64,000 bases of DNA from Chrysoporthe austroafricana (lineage: Eukaryota > Ascomycota > Sordariomycetes > Diaporthales > Cryphonectriaceae). The translations under genes and the position numbers were made by a program. The notes under the pieces were generated by a model. The model made no database searches. It was given only the letters and a program-made list of their open reading frames with translations, and was not told the origin of the DNA. Every line of letters starts with the position of its first letter. Position 1 is the stretch's first letter. The stretch covers positions 751,583 to 815,582 of the forward strand of contig JYIP02000002.1 in NCBI GenBank assembly GCA_001051155.2. The letters are read 5' to 3'. Of the stretch, positions 10,924-23,265 are shown one piece after another.

Positions 10924-13900
10924 GAGGCCTCGGCCGGATGGAAGAAAGTTGGGGGGGGAGATGGGGTGCTGTTCGTGATCTACCGGCGCTGTCGGTAGGC
11001 GTGGACACCACCGTGGAACCCCCAACGACGGGGAGAATGAAAAAATGGGGGCTCCGTGCCTTCTGGGTCTTCTATCAGAGGCTCGAGGTTACGGGGCGAG
11101 TGGAGGGAGGCACGGGGACGAGGATGCTGATGTGGTAGTGTGGAGGAGATTGGAAGCATGCGGATGTGCGAGCGGCGGGTTCATATCACAGGCTGAGCGT
11201 ACTGAAGGGGAAGGGTGGCATTAGTATGGGAGAAAGATACGACGAGAAAGGTTTTGTTTGTTGTCCGGAATCCCCCCCACGGCATGCAGAGAGCGTACAC
11301 CGCACTGTCCTTTTCTTGTTTTTCTTTTCTCGGGTCCGAAGTTCTTTTTTCCCCCTAAACCCCCTGCAAAGAGATTGTGTGTTTGATGTTTGACGATGAA
11401 CGAATGGCAGTCACATTCCTCCTCCTCAAAGGGGAGGGGGGTTCTTTGTCTTTACACGGGAGTAACGGACGCGGAGATGGCGGACTCTTTTTTTCTCTCA
11501 TAATTCAAGGCAGCATTTCATCAGCACCCGTGCCCATCTGTGTATGTGTGTGTGTTTGCTTGGCTAGCCCTGCGCGTCTAATGTGCATATTATCTAGGGC
11601 GGGGTGGAGAGGATTGCAGTAGATACGTAAGCAGGAGCGTAGAGCCCTTGAGGAGCGCCCGAGATTCCTATCAGACGCCGGACTTCCCCTCCGACGAGAT
11701 CAGGTTATTCTGAAGCATTGAGACGGCCGCGCTTGTAGTATGCAGGGTGAAGATGGACGCTGTAGGACGGACTAGTTTAAGAGCTGAGGAACTGTCCCCA
11801 CCGTGGACTGCCCCGGCGGACTATTTTGGTTTGGGGGGGGGGGGGTTGTCGTTCGGGACCTGCATGCCAGTGGACCTCCCTCCCCCCCTTCCCTCTAGGG
11901 GCTCAAGAAGAGCATCAATAACCTCTCCCCTCAGGGCGGCGGCTAGAAGGACTTTTTGGGATGGTCTGTACGGGGCGTGTTGTGCTACCTAGTCCGTACG
12001 CGTCCTGAGGAAGTAGCCGGGCTTAGAGGTATGCATGTTATGTATGGCTGGGCTGAACTGGACTGGACTCGACTGGCTGGCTGGCTGGGCTTCTTTGTAG
12101 GGAGCGGTATTTGCCTCCCGGCACACTTTTGGTGGCCGCCGTTCGTTCAGGGGGGTGAGGGCTCTAGATGGCCCATAAGCCTTGCTCCGTGGCTGCGCGG
12201 TGTGTGGTCATGGTCTCGCTACGCAGTCATTACAAAGTATACCTTCTACGCCAATGTACCTTATCGTCCCTCCTCGTGCCTCGTCCATCTATCTATCCTC
12301 TCCGTGGCCCGCGGCCTCAGAAGGGCTCTTTCTCCTCCTGGTGGGCGTGGCGGCTGTGCCTCATCTTCTAGTAAGCCTCCCTTCTCTTTCTCTATGCAAA
12401 ACTGATATATAGTGTATAGACCGAAGGTTAGTCCCAGTCAGCGAGGATTCGTCTCTCCTTTTGAGCTGCTCTCTCTTTATTTTGTGTGTGTGTGTGTCTT
12501 TCCCACGATGTCAGCTGACACTCCTCCTCTTTTGTAGCCTAAGGCGCCGTCGTACGACGGACCAAGGGATCAGGATAGGAACCCAGGCAGGCTCGAGCAG
12601 CGCAGGCGACAAGAGAGGACATTGAAGAGTTCGACCGGGGGCAGACGATGTATCGATGATGCGTAGGCTCTGGTTAAGGGCCGTGAAGATAGGGAGGGTA
12701 GAGTACGTCGTCGAACTTGTTTCGGCGATGGCCGCCGGCGCGCTCGGGAGACCAGTGGTTTGGGAGGAATTCTAGAGATAAACACACACAAACACACACA
12801 AGAGATAGAGAGAAGGGTCGGTATCTCGAGCGTGCCTTGCATCTAAGTGGGCAAATTCAAATAATGTCGGAGGGCCAATGGTATATCTAGTATTTTACTC
12901 GACGGTCGACCTGAAGAGCTGAAACCTAACGTGGAGTGCTCCAGACCCCTTACTATTTTTCTAGGAAATGGGCCACCAAGGCATGAATATCTCATGTGGG
13001 AGTTCCTTACAAATGAAGTGGGAGAGCAACACGTGTTGTTTGAGTCCAAAGTCTAGAGGGGGCCGGCCCAAAGGCGTTGCCTGAGTGTCAGTGCCCGCAT
13101 GATCGTGTGTCTTTGCGCCACCCACCACGACAACAGACAGGTGGTGGTGTCATCTTGGGGCGTATCGAGACTTTCCTACTACGGACTCATGCTCGCCCCC
13201 CGGCTGGACCCGACCCGGAGGCATCGTGCTCCCCTCCCCTCGTCACCCTTCGGCTTCCTGCCTCCCTCGCGGCCCGGTCGGGCTACCACGGGGCCCTGGC
13301 CTGTAGACCCAATCGCGTGAGACCTGCTGTCTCGGCCGATACCTCCCTATAATTACCGCCGCTCCCGCAACGGCGCATCGTGTGGTGGTGCCCGCCCCGG
13401 TGAGAGCCGCGCCTGGACGCTGGCTGGCCTTGGGCCCTGGGAGCGGGGCCACGGACGGCCGGATGGTGGCCTTTCTGCTGATGAGCTGATTGTGAACCAT
13501 GGGCAGTATAAGCTGAGGATTGCATCTGCGGGGAAGGATGACGCGCGACGTTTATTTGTGTTCTTGCGCTGCCCAGCTCGTAGCGGGCGGCTCGTCGGAT
13601 TACTCACGTCTAGGTAAGCAGAGGCGCGACGACATAATTAATTACCCCCCAACCCTCCATCAATTAGTATTGCACTTTTCCCCATCCTACCTGTGTCGAA
13701 ATGTGTATACCTCAGCTGCCTATTCCGCTTTCGTCACCGCGAGCAGGGCGCGGGAAGGGGAAAAGGTGGTAAATTATGCTGTGATGTGCGTGCAACGCAT
13801 TGCAGGTCTGGCTATGAATTAAGGTTTGCGCTGAGCATTGCATATGCAGTCGCTGGCACTAGGTGGCTCCGCCACCCAGCGCGTCCGTACCGTATACGTA

Positions 13901-14492
13901 TAACCTTCCCGTCTGTGCACAACACCACACGAAGCCCCCAGCGGGCGGGTCCGGCAGCCTCGCCGCCCGGACTTGGCCCAGCTGCTGTGTCACGTCGGGC
14001 AGCTCCCCCTTTTCCTATGGGATCATGATCGTATGCCGAGCAGGAACCGGACTGACGAGTATAAAACCGAGCGACGTAGGCCGCCCGTGGGCCTGCGTCG
14101 CTCACCGGTGCCGCGTATCCGTCCCCAGGCATTGCCGTTCGATCCGGAAACATACTCGACACAGACCAGCTCCACCTGTGCAACATGCTCTTTGCGGAAA
14201 TGCACTTCCAATAGTCCTCAGAGGACTATGCGTATAAATACGAAATAGGGAGTATAGCAAGTAGTAGATGGGGTCACGTGAGGCCAAGCTCCTAGTGCTG
14301 CTGCTTCTTCCTTTATAGTATATGTATATATATACCCGGACGCTCCTCAGCCCGCACCGCCGCGACGTCTCTGCACGGCCTCCTCCGGATTCCAGGTCCA
14401 ACCAGCCCGCCTGGGCTCCGCAGCCCGGCCGCCTGGCCCGCGGAGGCTGTCGCGTGTTCCGCTGGGTGCGTCTCTCCGATTTTTCCGGGCCG

Positions 14493-14496
<4 letters not shown>

Positions 14497-14526
<30 letters not shown>

Positions 14527-14980
14527 CAGCGCGGGCCAGGCCCCTACCCCCCCCCCCCNAATAGAAGACATGCCAAGCTGACAACCACCGGACCGAAGCG
14601 TCGGCACAAAAGGCGCGCGTAACCACCGCGCGGGGGGGGGCGCCCGCGCCGCCCGCCGGGGGCGGGCCCCGGTTTTGGCGGGGGGGGGGTTTTTTTTTTT
14701 TTTTTTTTTTTTTTTTGCTAACGAGCAGGCCCGCCCGACACCCCCCCCCCGGCGGCGCGCGCGCAGGTCACGAGGCAAGGAGGCAAGGAAGCCAGAGCCC
14801 GGCGCGCCCTACGTCGAATTGTTCTCGTGGTTCATCTGCACGGTACGCCAGGGGCATCAAACTATCTTTGTCAGCCCGCCTCCTTCGAGCAGCGCGCGCC
14901 CCCCCCCCAGCTATGGTTACGCGCTCCTCTTATCCCGACGCATCGGTCCGGTAGTTGTCAGCATGGCATGCCATCTATTA
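14497..14980. other. Gap region with 66-bp inverted duplication
   Basis: A poly-T tract and a C-run end in a single N at 14559. The 66 bp after it (14560-14625) match the reverse complement of 14914-14979 at about 57 of 66 positions without gaps. Resemblance continues weakly into the flanking G-run. Between the arms lie another G-run and poly-T tract. The pattern suggests a fold-back or low-quality contig end joined here, though a real inverted repeat is possible. Confidence 0.75.
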
Positions 14981-16350
14981 CCTGCTAGCGACGTGGGCTG
15001 ACACGACGTTTCCTCCCTTCAACACCCTCGGGGGGCTCTCAGCCGTGCTGCCGAGGTTCCCGCCGTCGTCGGTTCCCGCCTCTCCCCAATGGGTCGTGCC
15101 CGAGAGACGGTATGACGCGGCCATGAGGCTTTGCCAGGCTGTCTGCAGGCCACACGACCGCCTGCGTGAGTAAGCCCCCGATGCCTCACCGTCGGCGGCC
15201 GGGCCTCGCTCGGAGCTTGGGGCACTCGCGCCGGCAGGAGGAGAGAGGAGGAGAGGGGGGATCGTCGGGGCTCTGCGGACACTCACAGTGTCGTCGCGAA
15301 ACGAAGCACGCCTTCCACAGGTTTGACGCTCGTGAATACGTTATTGCCGAACCTCGCAGACAATAGTCAGGCTGACCGGTGGGATTAGTTGCGCGAATAT
15401 AACCACCACGGGGGGCGGTGCCGCTGCTACCCTCAACTATGACACGTTACAAAGCGTAATGATTTGATTCCAAACGAGTCCGAGGCGCTGCTACCCCATG
15501 CGCAGGGCGGGTTCGACGCCGGCGACGGGGCGGGAACAGCCCAATAAACCTGCACGTCCTGGGGAGCCGAGAGGGAGCTTTTGCTCTCTCCGGGCTGTGT
15601 GTGCGTGCGGGTTGGCGGCCGCCTCGGAACCAATCCCCAGGGCGGACCAGGACGTGTATATTTCCTGGTTCTACCTGCTTCCCCGGGGGGGGGGGGAGGA
15701 GGATGGTCAGATCCGAGAGAGGCATGAAGGCCCAGCCCAGCCCGTAGGCGAATCCTCGGAGGATTCGTCCGCAACTCTCAAATCTCCGCACACGCTTTGC
15801 CTTCAAGGTACTCACCCACTCGCTCTCACCTCCAACAGACAGGCCCGACCTTGGAGCCACACCGACGAAATGAACGCCCTCGGGCGACTGGCGGACCTTC
15901 GGCGCTACGCCTCGCCGCGTCAGACGGGCCCTTCCTTCGGCAATGCACTGCACGCAGCAAGCCAGCAGATCTTGTCCCTCTAAGGCACCCCTACGGCCCC
16001 AGGCCCAATCACGCCGTCGGCATTACTATGCCCTCCTGCTGCCAGCATAAGCGGGGCCTCCTTCACACTCACACACTATCTCGGATATACGGAATGGGGG
16101 CTGCACCTCCAGGCAAGGGGGAACGAGAGAGGAAGAACACGTCGCGCAGCATGCATCGGGCTCAGTAATCTGACCCCAGGCCCCAGATTCAGGCCCCCCC
16201 CCCGCGCCGGCCGTTGCGTTTCCCCCCCCCCTCGCGGGCGGCAGTTAGACGAGCCACACTAAAGCCCCCCATATCACATGGGGCGTGGTGCCTGTGCGCG
16301 GGCGAGTGAGTTTTTAAGCTTACCACACCACGGTACTTCAGACCCGATAG

Positions 16351-16373
16351 AGGCGAGGCGAGGCGAGGCGAGG
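16351..16373. repeat. AGGCG pentanucleotide repeat
   Basis: Between four and five tandem AGGCG units in non-coding DNA, seen directly. Confidence 0.85.
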
Positions 16374-16651
16374 CTCGCGGGGGGTTTTGGGGGGTGGGGG
16401 GGGGCGCAGCAGAGGTTGAGGGGGGGGGGGCACAACGAACCCCACAGTTTCACGACGCCTACTCTTCCCGCATGGGGGTCCGTCTCCGCCGTTCCTCGTC
16501 CATCACCTTCCGGAAGGGCTCCACCAGCCAGCCATACCGCGTGCTGACTGGCGCGGTGGTGGTTGATGCTTGCTGCTGCTGCTGCTAGGCTGGGCTGGGC
16601 TGGGCTGGGGCTGGGCTGAGGCCCGACGGGATCCCACTTCCCGCAGAGCCT

Positions 16652-16707
16652 TGGCGTGGGCATGCACTGGCGTGGGCATGCACTGGCGTGGGCATGCACT
16701 GGCATGG
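16652..16707. repeat. 16-bp minisatellite, three copies plus partial
   Basis: Three perfect tandem copies of a 16-bp unit (TGGCGTGGGCATGCAC) and a diverged partial copy. Each unit contains the palindrome GCATGC. It sits in the same non-coding block as the CTG and AC repeats. Confidence 0.9.
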
Positions 16708-16753
16708 TCATGGTTATACAGCACGGGCTGTGCCTGGCATGATGACTAGCAGG

Positions 16754-16754
<1 letters not shown>

Positions 16755-16805
<51 letters not shown>
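16755..16805. repeat. (CTG)17 trinucleotide repeat
   Basis: Seventeen uninterrupted CTG units, followed by interrupted CTG/TCG units. No gene model includes it; the alanine or glutamine runs it encodes occur only in spurious frames. Confidence 0.92.
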
Positions 16806-16806
<1 letters not shown>

Positions 16807-17442
16807 CGCTGCTGTCGCCCTGCCGCGCCCCCTGCCGAGAGACAGAGTTCCGCCGTGCTGCTTGCTGCTACCCCTTCTGCCGGCGGTGGTCATGAGGGTC
16901 CCCAATGATCTGCCCCGGGGTTCGGTCGGTGTCTAGGCTTGTCGATCATGGGCCGACAGGACTAGGAGGGTTATAGGAAGGTAAGAAAGGACTCGCGCTG
17001 CAGAGGCTAGCAGAGGCTTGCAGAGGGCGCCGCGTGCCTCGTCTGGATGTGACGCCATCCACGCCATCCATGCCATCCACACAGAGAGAGACGCCCTTCC
17101 CGCGCGGGTCGGAAGTCCGCCAGCTGCTCGGAGATGTCGACAGCCATCGAAAGGGCCATGTTTGTGACAGGTCGGCGCCCTTAAGGAACTTCCCGGCTCG
17201 GCGCAGGCGGGAACGGCCAATGGGACGGAGCAGGATGTGCCAGCCATGGACGACGACACTCCGCGGAACCCTGCCAAGCTTCACAGCCCCGGCGGGAGGG
17301 TCCCCACAAGAGCGACGATCCTCCGGGGACACACCAAGGACTAAGGACCAAGGGGGGATGGGGGGCGGAAGGGTGCATGTTTCGTTTCGTCTCGCCAGCC
17401 CGGCTGACATGGCAGGGCGCGCGCGTGGGCATGGGAACACAC

Positions 17443-17444
<2 letters not shown>

Positions 17445-17524
<80 letters not shown>
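17445..17524. repeat. (AC)40 dinucleotide microsatellite
   Basis: An 80-bp perfect AC run, the longest simple repeat in the window outside homopolymers. It lies about 830 bp upstream of the secreted propeller gene. Confidence 0.95.
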
Positions 17525-17526
<2 letters not shown>

Positions 17527-17570
17527 ACGTACGCTGGGTTGGGCACGAGGACCGCATGCGCCGGCGAGGC

Positions 17571-17596
<26 letters not shown>
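17571..17596. repeat. (GA)13 microsatellite
   Basis: Thirteen GA units 46 bp after the AC run, followed by an interrupted purine tract. Confidence 0.93.
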
Positions 17597-17605
<9 letters not shown>

Positions 17606-18352
17606 GGGGGGCATACCGCCACCTCACCAGCCGGCATATGGCACCGACAGGCACGCGACCCCCGGGCCCGCCTCCCCCCCTCGTGTCTGTACAGGACAGG
17701 ACAGGACGAAATAGCTCCCGTCGGATCCTGAGCCTGGTCTCCCGGGGAGGAGGACGATCCCTACCGGAAGGACGGTATAGGCCACCAGGAACAGGCACTG
17801 GCATATACGCCCAACCTCGAAGCGAAGCAGGCGTGCATACGTGCTACGCGCAGTACGGCAGTAGCCTGGTCTGTTTTAGGAACGTCGCCGCCGACCCAGG
17901 ACGGCAGCAGCCGCGCCATGTTACTGGCCGAGCAGCCCCGGGCCAACCACCGCGCCAGAGGGTGGGACACAGAGAGAAAGGTGTGCCTGCTCCGCTGTGG
18001 CGAGCAGGCGACGACAGTCTGGTTTGGGACCGGAGGCGATGACGAGACCCATGGTGATCGGCAGATCATGATGCTACTTGCAAGGATCCGGCAGCGATGA
18101 GGAAGGGGGAGGGCGCATGGGGCCTGGGTACTGGGGCCACGGGGGACTAGCAGTTCGCGGACATCGACAAGTCCTATCCTGTCCTGCCTCGTCGTGTCTC
18201 TATAAACGAGCCTCGTCGTCCGCGCCCTGGGTCCCTGGCAGCCTGTCCTGGCGTCTCTGCCCCCATCGGCGACAAGGCGTCTCCTGCGCTCCCTCCTGTC
18301 TCAACTGCCCTGCCCTGCCTGCCTGTCTGCCTGTTCATCCTCCTCCTTCGAG

Positions 18353-20614
18353 ATGCGTCTGTCTGTTGGTGCCGCCGTGCTCGCCCTGGCGGCCGGGCAG
18401 GCCGCCGCCGCCGGCTGCCCCTACGCCGCCGACGGGCAGCACGAACAGCTCAAGGGCCGGGAGGCGTGCCCCTACGCCCAGCTGGCCCAGGCGCGCGGCG
18501 ACGGCGGCGGCGGCGTGCCCTCGCACCCGCACGCGCCCCGCCGGCCGCGCCCCGTCAAGCCGCGCGAGGCCATCCCGGGCAAGAACGGCATCTTCTACAT
18601 GAACCGCATCGCCCCCTCCGGCTCCGCCCTCTTCATCGCCAACGCCGACGGCAGCAACGCCACCCAGCTCATGAGCAACCAGACCAGCCCCTTCGACTAC
18701 CACGCCACCTGGTCCTCTGACGGCCAGTGGATCGTCTTCACCAGCGAGCGCCGCGCCGACGGCCAGGCTGACGTCTGTATGTAGTAGACCTTGACGAGAG
18801 AGAGAGAGACACATACACACACACCTCTAGATATATATATCTTCGCTGGGGGCGCCGGGTCCTGGCCTTTCCCCCCCTCCGGCTGGCTTCTGGGCGATAA
18901 TGGCTGACGCTGCCTACGTGCACTGTATGTAGACCGCATCAAGACCGACGGCACGGGGCTGGAGACCCTCGTCGAGACCGACGCGCACGACGACGCCGGC
19001 GCGCTCTCCCCCGACGGCACCAAGCTGGCCTACGTCTCGACCTACGGCAACTTCACCGCCAACATCTGGGTCAAGGACCTGGCCACCGGCACCGCCTACA
19101 ACCTGACCGACACGGCGCTCACCCGCGCCGACCAGACCGGCCCCACCGGCCACTTCCGGCCCTCGTGGTCCCCCGACGGCGAGTGGATCGCCTTCAGCTC
19201 CGACCGCAACACCGACTGGACCGGCCACAGCAACGGCACCGGCTGGGAGCACACCCAGACCCTGTCCATCTACGTGATCCGCCCCAACGGCACCGACCTC
19301 CGCAAGGTCATCGGCATCGACGAGACCTCCGTCGGCCAGCCCCGCTGGTCCGCCGACGGCTCCACCATCGTCTATAACACCATCTCCACCGAGGACACCT
19401 ACGGCGCCCACGGCATCCAGAGCCAGAACCTCGGTGTCGAGGGCCAGATCGGCAGCGTCGACGTCGCCACCGGCACCAACATCGTCACCCTCACCAACGG
19501 CTCCTACCAGAAGGTCGGCCAGCAGTACATCGGCAACTCCAGCAACGTCGGCTACATCCTCAAGGCCGGCTCGTACGGCGTCGTCGAGTACACCTCCCCG
19601 GACGCCACCCACCAGTCCTTCAACGTCACCTACCTCCGCAACCCGTCCTGGTCGCCCGACGGCACCCAGCTCGTCTACGAGCAGGTCTACTGGGAGCAGC
19701 GCCAGGCAGAGGAGGAGCTCTTCTCGTGGGACGACGAGTGGGAGTACCGCTTCATGGACGTCTTCCCCCAGCACAACAACGCCACCAACCGCCTCGCCAT
19801 CACCCAGAAGCAGCTCGGCGACGCCAACTGCTCCGTCATCACCGCCGACCCCGAGTACACCGACCTGGTCGACTCCCTCGACACCTACGACATCTGGAAC
19901 GTCAGCGACGCGAGCGAGGTCTCCGAGGTCGAGTCCGGCAGCGCCGGCTGCTTCCAGCCCACCTTCTACCCGGACGGCAGCAAGCTCGCCGTCGGCCTGG
20001 GCCCGTGGTTCGGCGCCCGCACCAGCGGCGACGCCACCATCTACGAGTTCCCCGCCTCCGGCGGCGGCAACTACACCGCCCTGACCGACGGCTCGCAGAA
20101 CGCCGGCTTCCCGTCGTACTCGCCCGACGGCACGCGCCTGGTGTACCGCCTGTGGGACGTGGCGACGGCCGCGCCGCTCGGGCTGCGCATCCTCGACCTG
20201 ACGACGGGCGCGACGACGAACCTCACGTGGGGCTGGGACAACACGCCCGGGTGGTCGCCGGACGGCGAGCGCATCGTGTTCACGCGCAACATCAACTGGA
20301 CCGAGTCCTACGGGGACCGGTGGTACGCGGACCGGTTCGACATCATGACGATCAAGCCCGACGGCACGGAGCTGACGCGCGTGACGACGTCCGAGGCCAA
20401 CGACGCGCACGCCGTGTGGAACTACGACGGCCGCATCATGTGGAACAGCGGCATGTACGGCTTCCGCGACGAGTGCGCCCAGTACGACAACACGTTCCAG
20501 CCGTACGGCCAGATCATGATCATGAACTACGACGGCTCCAACAAGACCCTGCTCACCAACTCCATGTGGGAAGACTCGATGCCGCTGTACATACTCAACG
20601 AGTACCTGTCGTGA
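18353..20614 (+). CDS. Secreted TolB-like beta-propeller protein
   Basis: Predicted extracellular or wall-associated propeller of the TolB/WD40-like (PD40) type; ligand unknown. Two exons, 18353-18776 and 18933-20614, join at T|AC to give 701 aa. The N-terminus is a clear signal peptide (MRLSVGAAVLALAAGQAAAA), probably cleaved before GCPYA. A proline/arginine-rich linker follows. The body contains about nine blades marked by a W/F-S-x-D-G-x-x-I/L-V/A-F/Y motif (for example WSSDGQWIVF, WSPDGEWIAF, YSPDGTRLVY). More than a dozen N-x-S/T sequons fit passage through the secretory pathway. There is no catalytic triad or peptidase domain after the propeller, so it is not a full DPP-IV-type enzyme. 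The whole second exon strongly prefers C-ending codons, as in highly expressed genes. Confidence 0.9.
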
Positions 20615-22000
20615 GGGGCGCCGGCGGAAGATTGTTTTTTTTTTTTTTCTTTTTCTTTTTCTCTCGAACTGGGAGGAAATTTTTTGCGCTTCCTGGACAT
20701 GATATTCTATTCTCAAATTGTACATAGCCCGTATTCTCATGAGTTTCGTACATATCACGCATGGAACTAACGATGTTCTTTTTCGCCTCTGTAACTCAAT
20801 CTTATTGGCTCGTGATGAAAAGACAAGCAGGTCTACTTTCTACAAAAGCCTCTTAAAGGTGGAGTGCCTCTAGAAAGAGAAACTGTCTAGAAAAGGGGGC
20901 TTAAGCCCTGCAGAAGACTGTCCGCAGTAGTATCCTCAAGAAAACGTATCTAGTCCGGGGCAAGGCCATGGAGAAACGCTCACATCGGCGTTTGCGGTCG
21001 GTGACTCAGCTCTGTGCCTATACTACTACGAGGACGCAGGAGCTTAATTCTTACTTGAGGAATGCTGGTCCCGTGACCTGGGGACTATAGTCCCGGAGTA
21101 GCTAGCTAGTAAGAAGCTGGCCACCACTTATAAGAGAGGGGGTTTATCATGCTTATCGGAAAACTGCTCGACGGTTTTGAGGAGTATTCGACTATGTTCT
21201 TAGGCTGCGCTCAATAAGCAGCGTTTACCTTTCATACATACATGTTTCTGGCACACGTGATTCAACAGACTATTGCTAGTAGTGACTCAATGCCATCCGT
21301 AAATGGTGGGAAGAAGTGGCTTTGCGCCACAGAGTAATAATTGCAATATGATGTCAGGGCGACCAGGAATTCATTATCAGCCACAGGAGGAGGATAGTCT
21401 CTAGCTGCCACTATCGGCGTATACTCTGACGCTGCGTCATAGAAAATGACGCTGCTTGGTAGAAAATGAGACGTGTAATATATGACCTCTCAGCCCTGTC
21501 AGGAACAGAGTCCCCAACAGGACCTCCCTAGTTCCTGACCCTCATGGAACCTTGGACAGAGTGGATACACCGACTTAACGGCAGCGAGGCCATCCTTGCG
21601 GTGCCCTAGCCACTGCTCTCCACGGACACAGCCGCGTGTCAATGATCATTGTTCTTCACCCATGTCCAAACACGCCATGGCGCACTGAAAACCAACGGAC
21701 CAGGCCAGGGTCGCAGAGAGAGGATGGAATTACTCTTTGGGAGCGGTTGGGCCATGCCAGAGCAACAGGCACGCAAGCTGGCCTATTTAATTTAGGAGCC
21801 TGTCACCAGTCCGCCACGAATTCCCTATGCCCCGATGTTTCTCGCTTCAAGTCATGAGAGTGTGTCATCCGTGCCTGAGAAACCCCCTTAGCACCGACGA
21901 CCTCAACTCCTCGAATCACTAAGGCTTCGAGACATACAGTCATCCACGCAAGCTAGAGACCCCACTACTAACACGCCCACAAACACACCCCCCCCCGGCC
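20615..22000. other. Spacer after the propeller gene, relatively AT-rich
   Basis: It begins with a T-rich 3' flank (20634-20662) that may include the polyadenylation region. The next kilobase is markedly less GC-rich than its surroundings and has no frame above about 70 codons. I see no terminal repeats or transposase remnant. The last 100 bp (ACACCC-rich) lead into the ATG at 22001. Confidence 0.55.
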
Positions 22001-22840
22001 ATGGCGAACGCCGTCAAAGAAGCACTTCTGCTCGCCACCGCCGGCGTGCTCGCGGCCGTCTTCATTCTGGTCATGAGCTGCATCGTCCTCCGCTCGTCCC
22101 ACGCGCCGGGCCCGGACCTGGAGCGGAACACCAGCCACGAGGCGCAGAGCGAGGGCATCTGCTCAGTCACCTCCTGGCCCTCGATGCCTGCCGCTGCCGC
22201 CGACGACGACGACGCGGCCATCGAGCTGGCCTGGTGGGCCGGTGCCCCTCCTGCGCGCGCCGAGGCGGACCGCGGCGCCGTGCAGACGGGCGACGTCAGG
22301 CGCGGAGAGCCTCTCGGGTGGGCACCTGCGTACCCCCTCTCGGTGTACGCTGCCGACGGCGGGAGCGTCAGGGCGGGGAGGCGGAGGCGTGGCCCAGTGG
22401 GCCAGTGGCCGATAACGCCGTCGCCGCCGCTGCCGCCGCCGCCGAGGAGGAGAAGCAGCAGCAGCCATGGCGGCGGGGACGCCTGGGCGGAGATGGTGGG
22501 CGTGGCGCTGACTACGGATGAGGGCGCCGGGGGCGCGCATCCGGAGGAGCAGTGGGCCGGCGGGTCCGAGCACGGGTGGGCCGTGCCGCCCGGCTGGCCG
22601 TTCCCAGACCCCGGCAGGAGCCTCACCATCAGGCGGCCTCCTCCCGTCGTTGAATCCGGTCGTGAGGGCGGCCCGCAGGAGACGCAACAAGGTGCGGCTT
22701 CTGCTGCTGCTGTGGCCACGAACGGCCGCGAGCCCCCGACACGCCGTCCTCGTCGAGCACTGCGGAAGACTCATCCAGCCCATCACTACCCCGGTCCGAG
22801 GCGTCGCTCAGCTCGGAGCGGGATGCCACTGCCGCTGTAG
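22001..22840 (+). CDS. Putative single-pass membrane protein, unknown function
   Basis: Intronless 279-aa frame opening with an ATG in a good fungal context (GCCATGGCG). Residues 8-30 (ALLLATAGVLAAVFILVMSCIVL) form one strong hydrophobic segment, likely a signal anchor. The rest is Ala/Pro/Gly/Arg-rich, acidic then basic, with polyproline and polyserine patches and no recognised domain. Open frames on the opposite strand reflect GC bias. The C-terminal third becomes arginine-rich and may not be real; an intron near 22690 could redirect the end. The hydrophobic start at a good ATG is the main support. Confidence 0.45.
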   Translation: MANAVKEALLLATAGVLAAVFILVMSCIVLRSSHAPGPDLERNTSHEAQSEGICSVTSWPSMPAAAADDDDAAIELAWWAGAPPARAEADRGAVQTGDVRRGEPLGWAPAYPLSVYAADGGSVRAGRRRRGPVGQWPITPSPPLPPPPRRRSSSSHGGGDAWAEMVGVALTTDEGAGGAHPEEQWAGGSEHGWAVPPGWPFPDPGRSLTIRRPPPVVESGREGGPQETQQGAASAAAVATNGREPPTRRPRRALRKTHPAHHYPGPRRRSARSGMPLPL

Positions 22841-23265
22841 GCTGCGAGAGCTCCGGAGGGAGCCCGTCTGGCTCGGGGCCGCGGGGGCTGACGAGGGCGG
22901 CCGGCAGGCGGCCCGTGAGCTTGGACGCGGGAGCCGTGGCTGGTTCTGGTCGCGATGATGGTCTGAGGTGGAGGACTTGGTCGGGATGTCCCCAGAAGGA
23001 CCGGGACAGTCCTGTTGCTGTCGAGAGGAGGAGGAACGGCATGTGAGCCCGAGAGGGAGGCGGAGGCGATGGGCTGGTTTCTGAACCCTGACGGTTAGGT
23101 TACGGCGTTGGGCGTCATGAGCGGAAAGAGTGTACCGGAAGGACTGACTGGGGGGAATGATTTTTTCTGTCTGTCTTTTGTGGAGTTTAGAATTGGGTAT
23201 CTATTTTACATCATCCTTACCAGAGCCTTCCACACACACCTCGAAGTGCACAGAGAGATGCCGCT

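Larger units (their letters stand above)
10924..18352. other. 7.4-kb gene-poor, repeat-rich spacer
   Basis: The 3' flank of the reticulon gene leads into GC-rich DNA with no frame that shows a domain, signal peptide or plausible splice chain. It holds an inverted repeat and N-gap near 14.56-14.98 kb and several GC-rich minisatellites at 16.3-16.7 kb. CTG, AC and GA microsatellites lie at 16.75-17.6 kb. Codons in the open frames are dominated by repeat translation (Ala, His/Thr, Val/Cys). A lineage-specific short gene cannot be excluded without transcript data. Confidence 0.6.

Noticed and set aside
14102..14778. Overlapping minus-strand frames with similar peptides
   Set aside because: The similarity comes from the inverted copy at the N join, and the frames run through homopolymers.
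17181..17804. Frames with Thr-His or Val-Cys runs
   Set aside because: Produced by the AC40 repeat in each frame.
18914..20758. 614-codon minus-strand open frame
   Set aside because: It is the antisense of the propeller gene. C-ending codons in that gene remove stops on the other strand; the translation is Val/Asp/Gly-rich with no domain.
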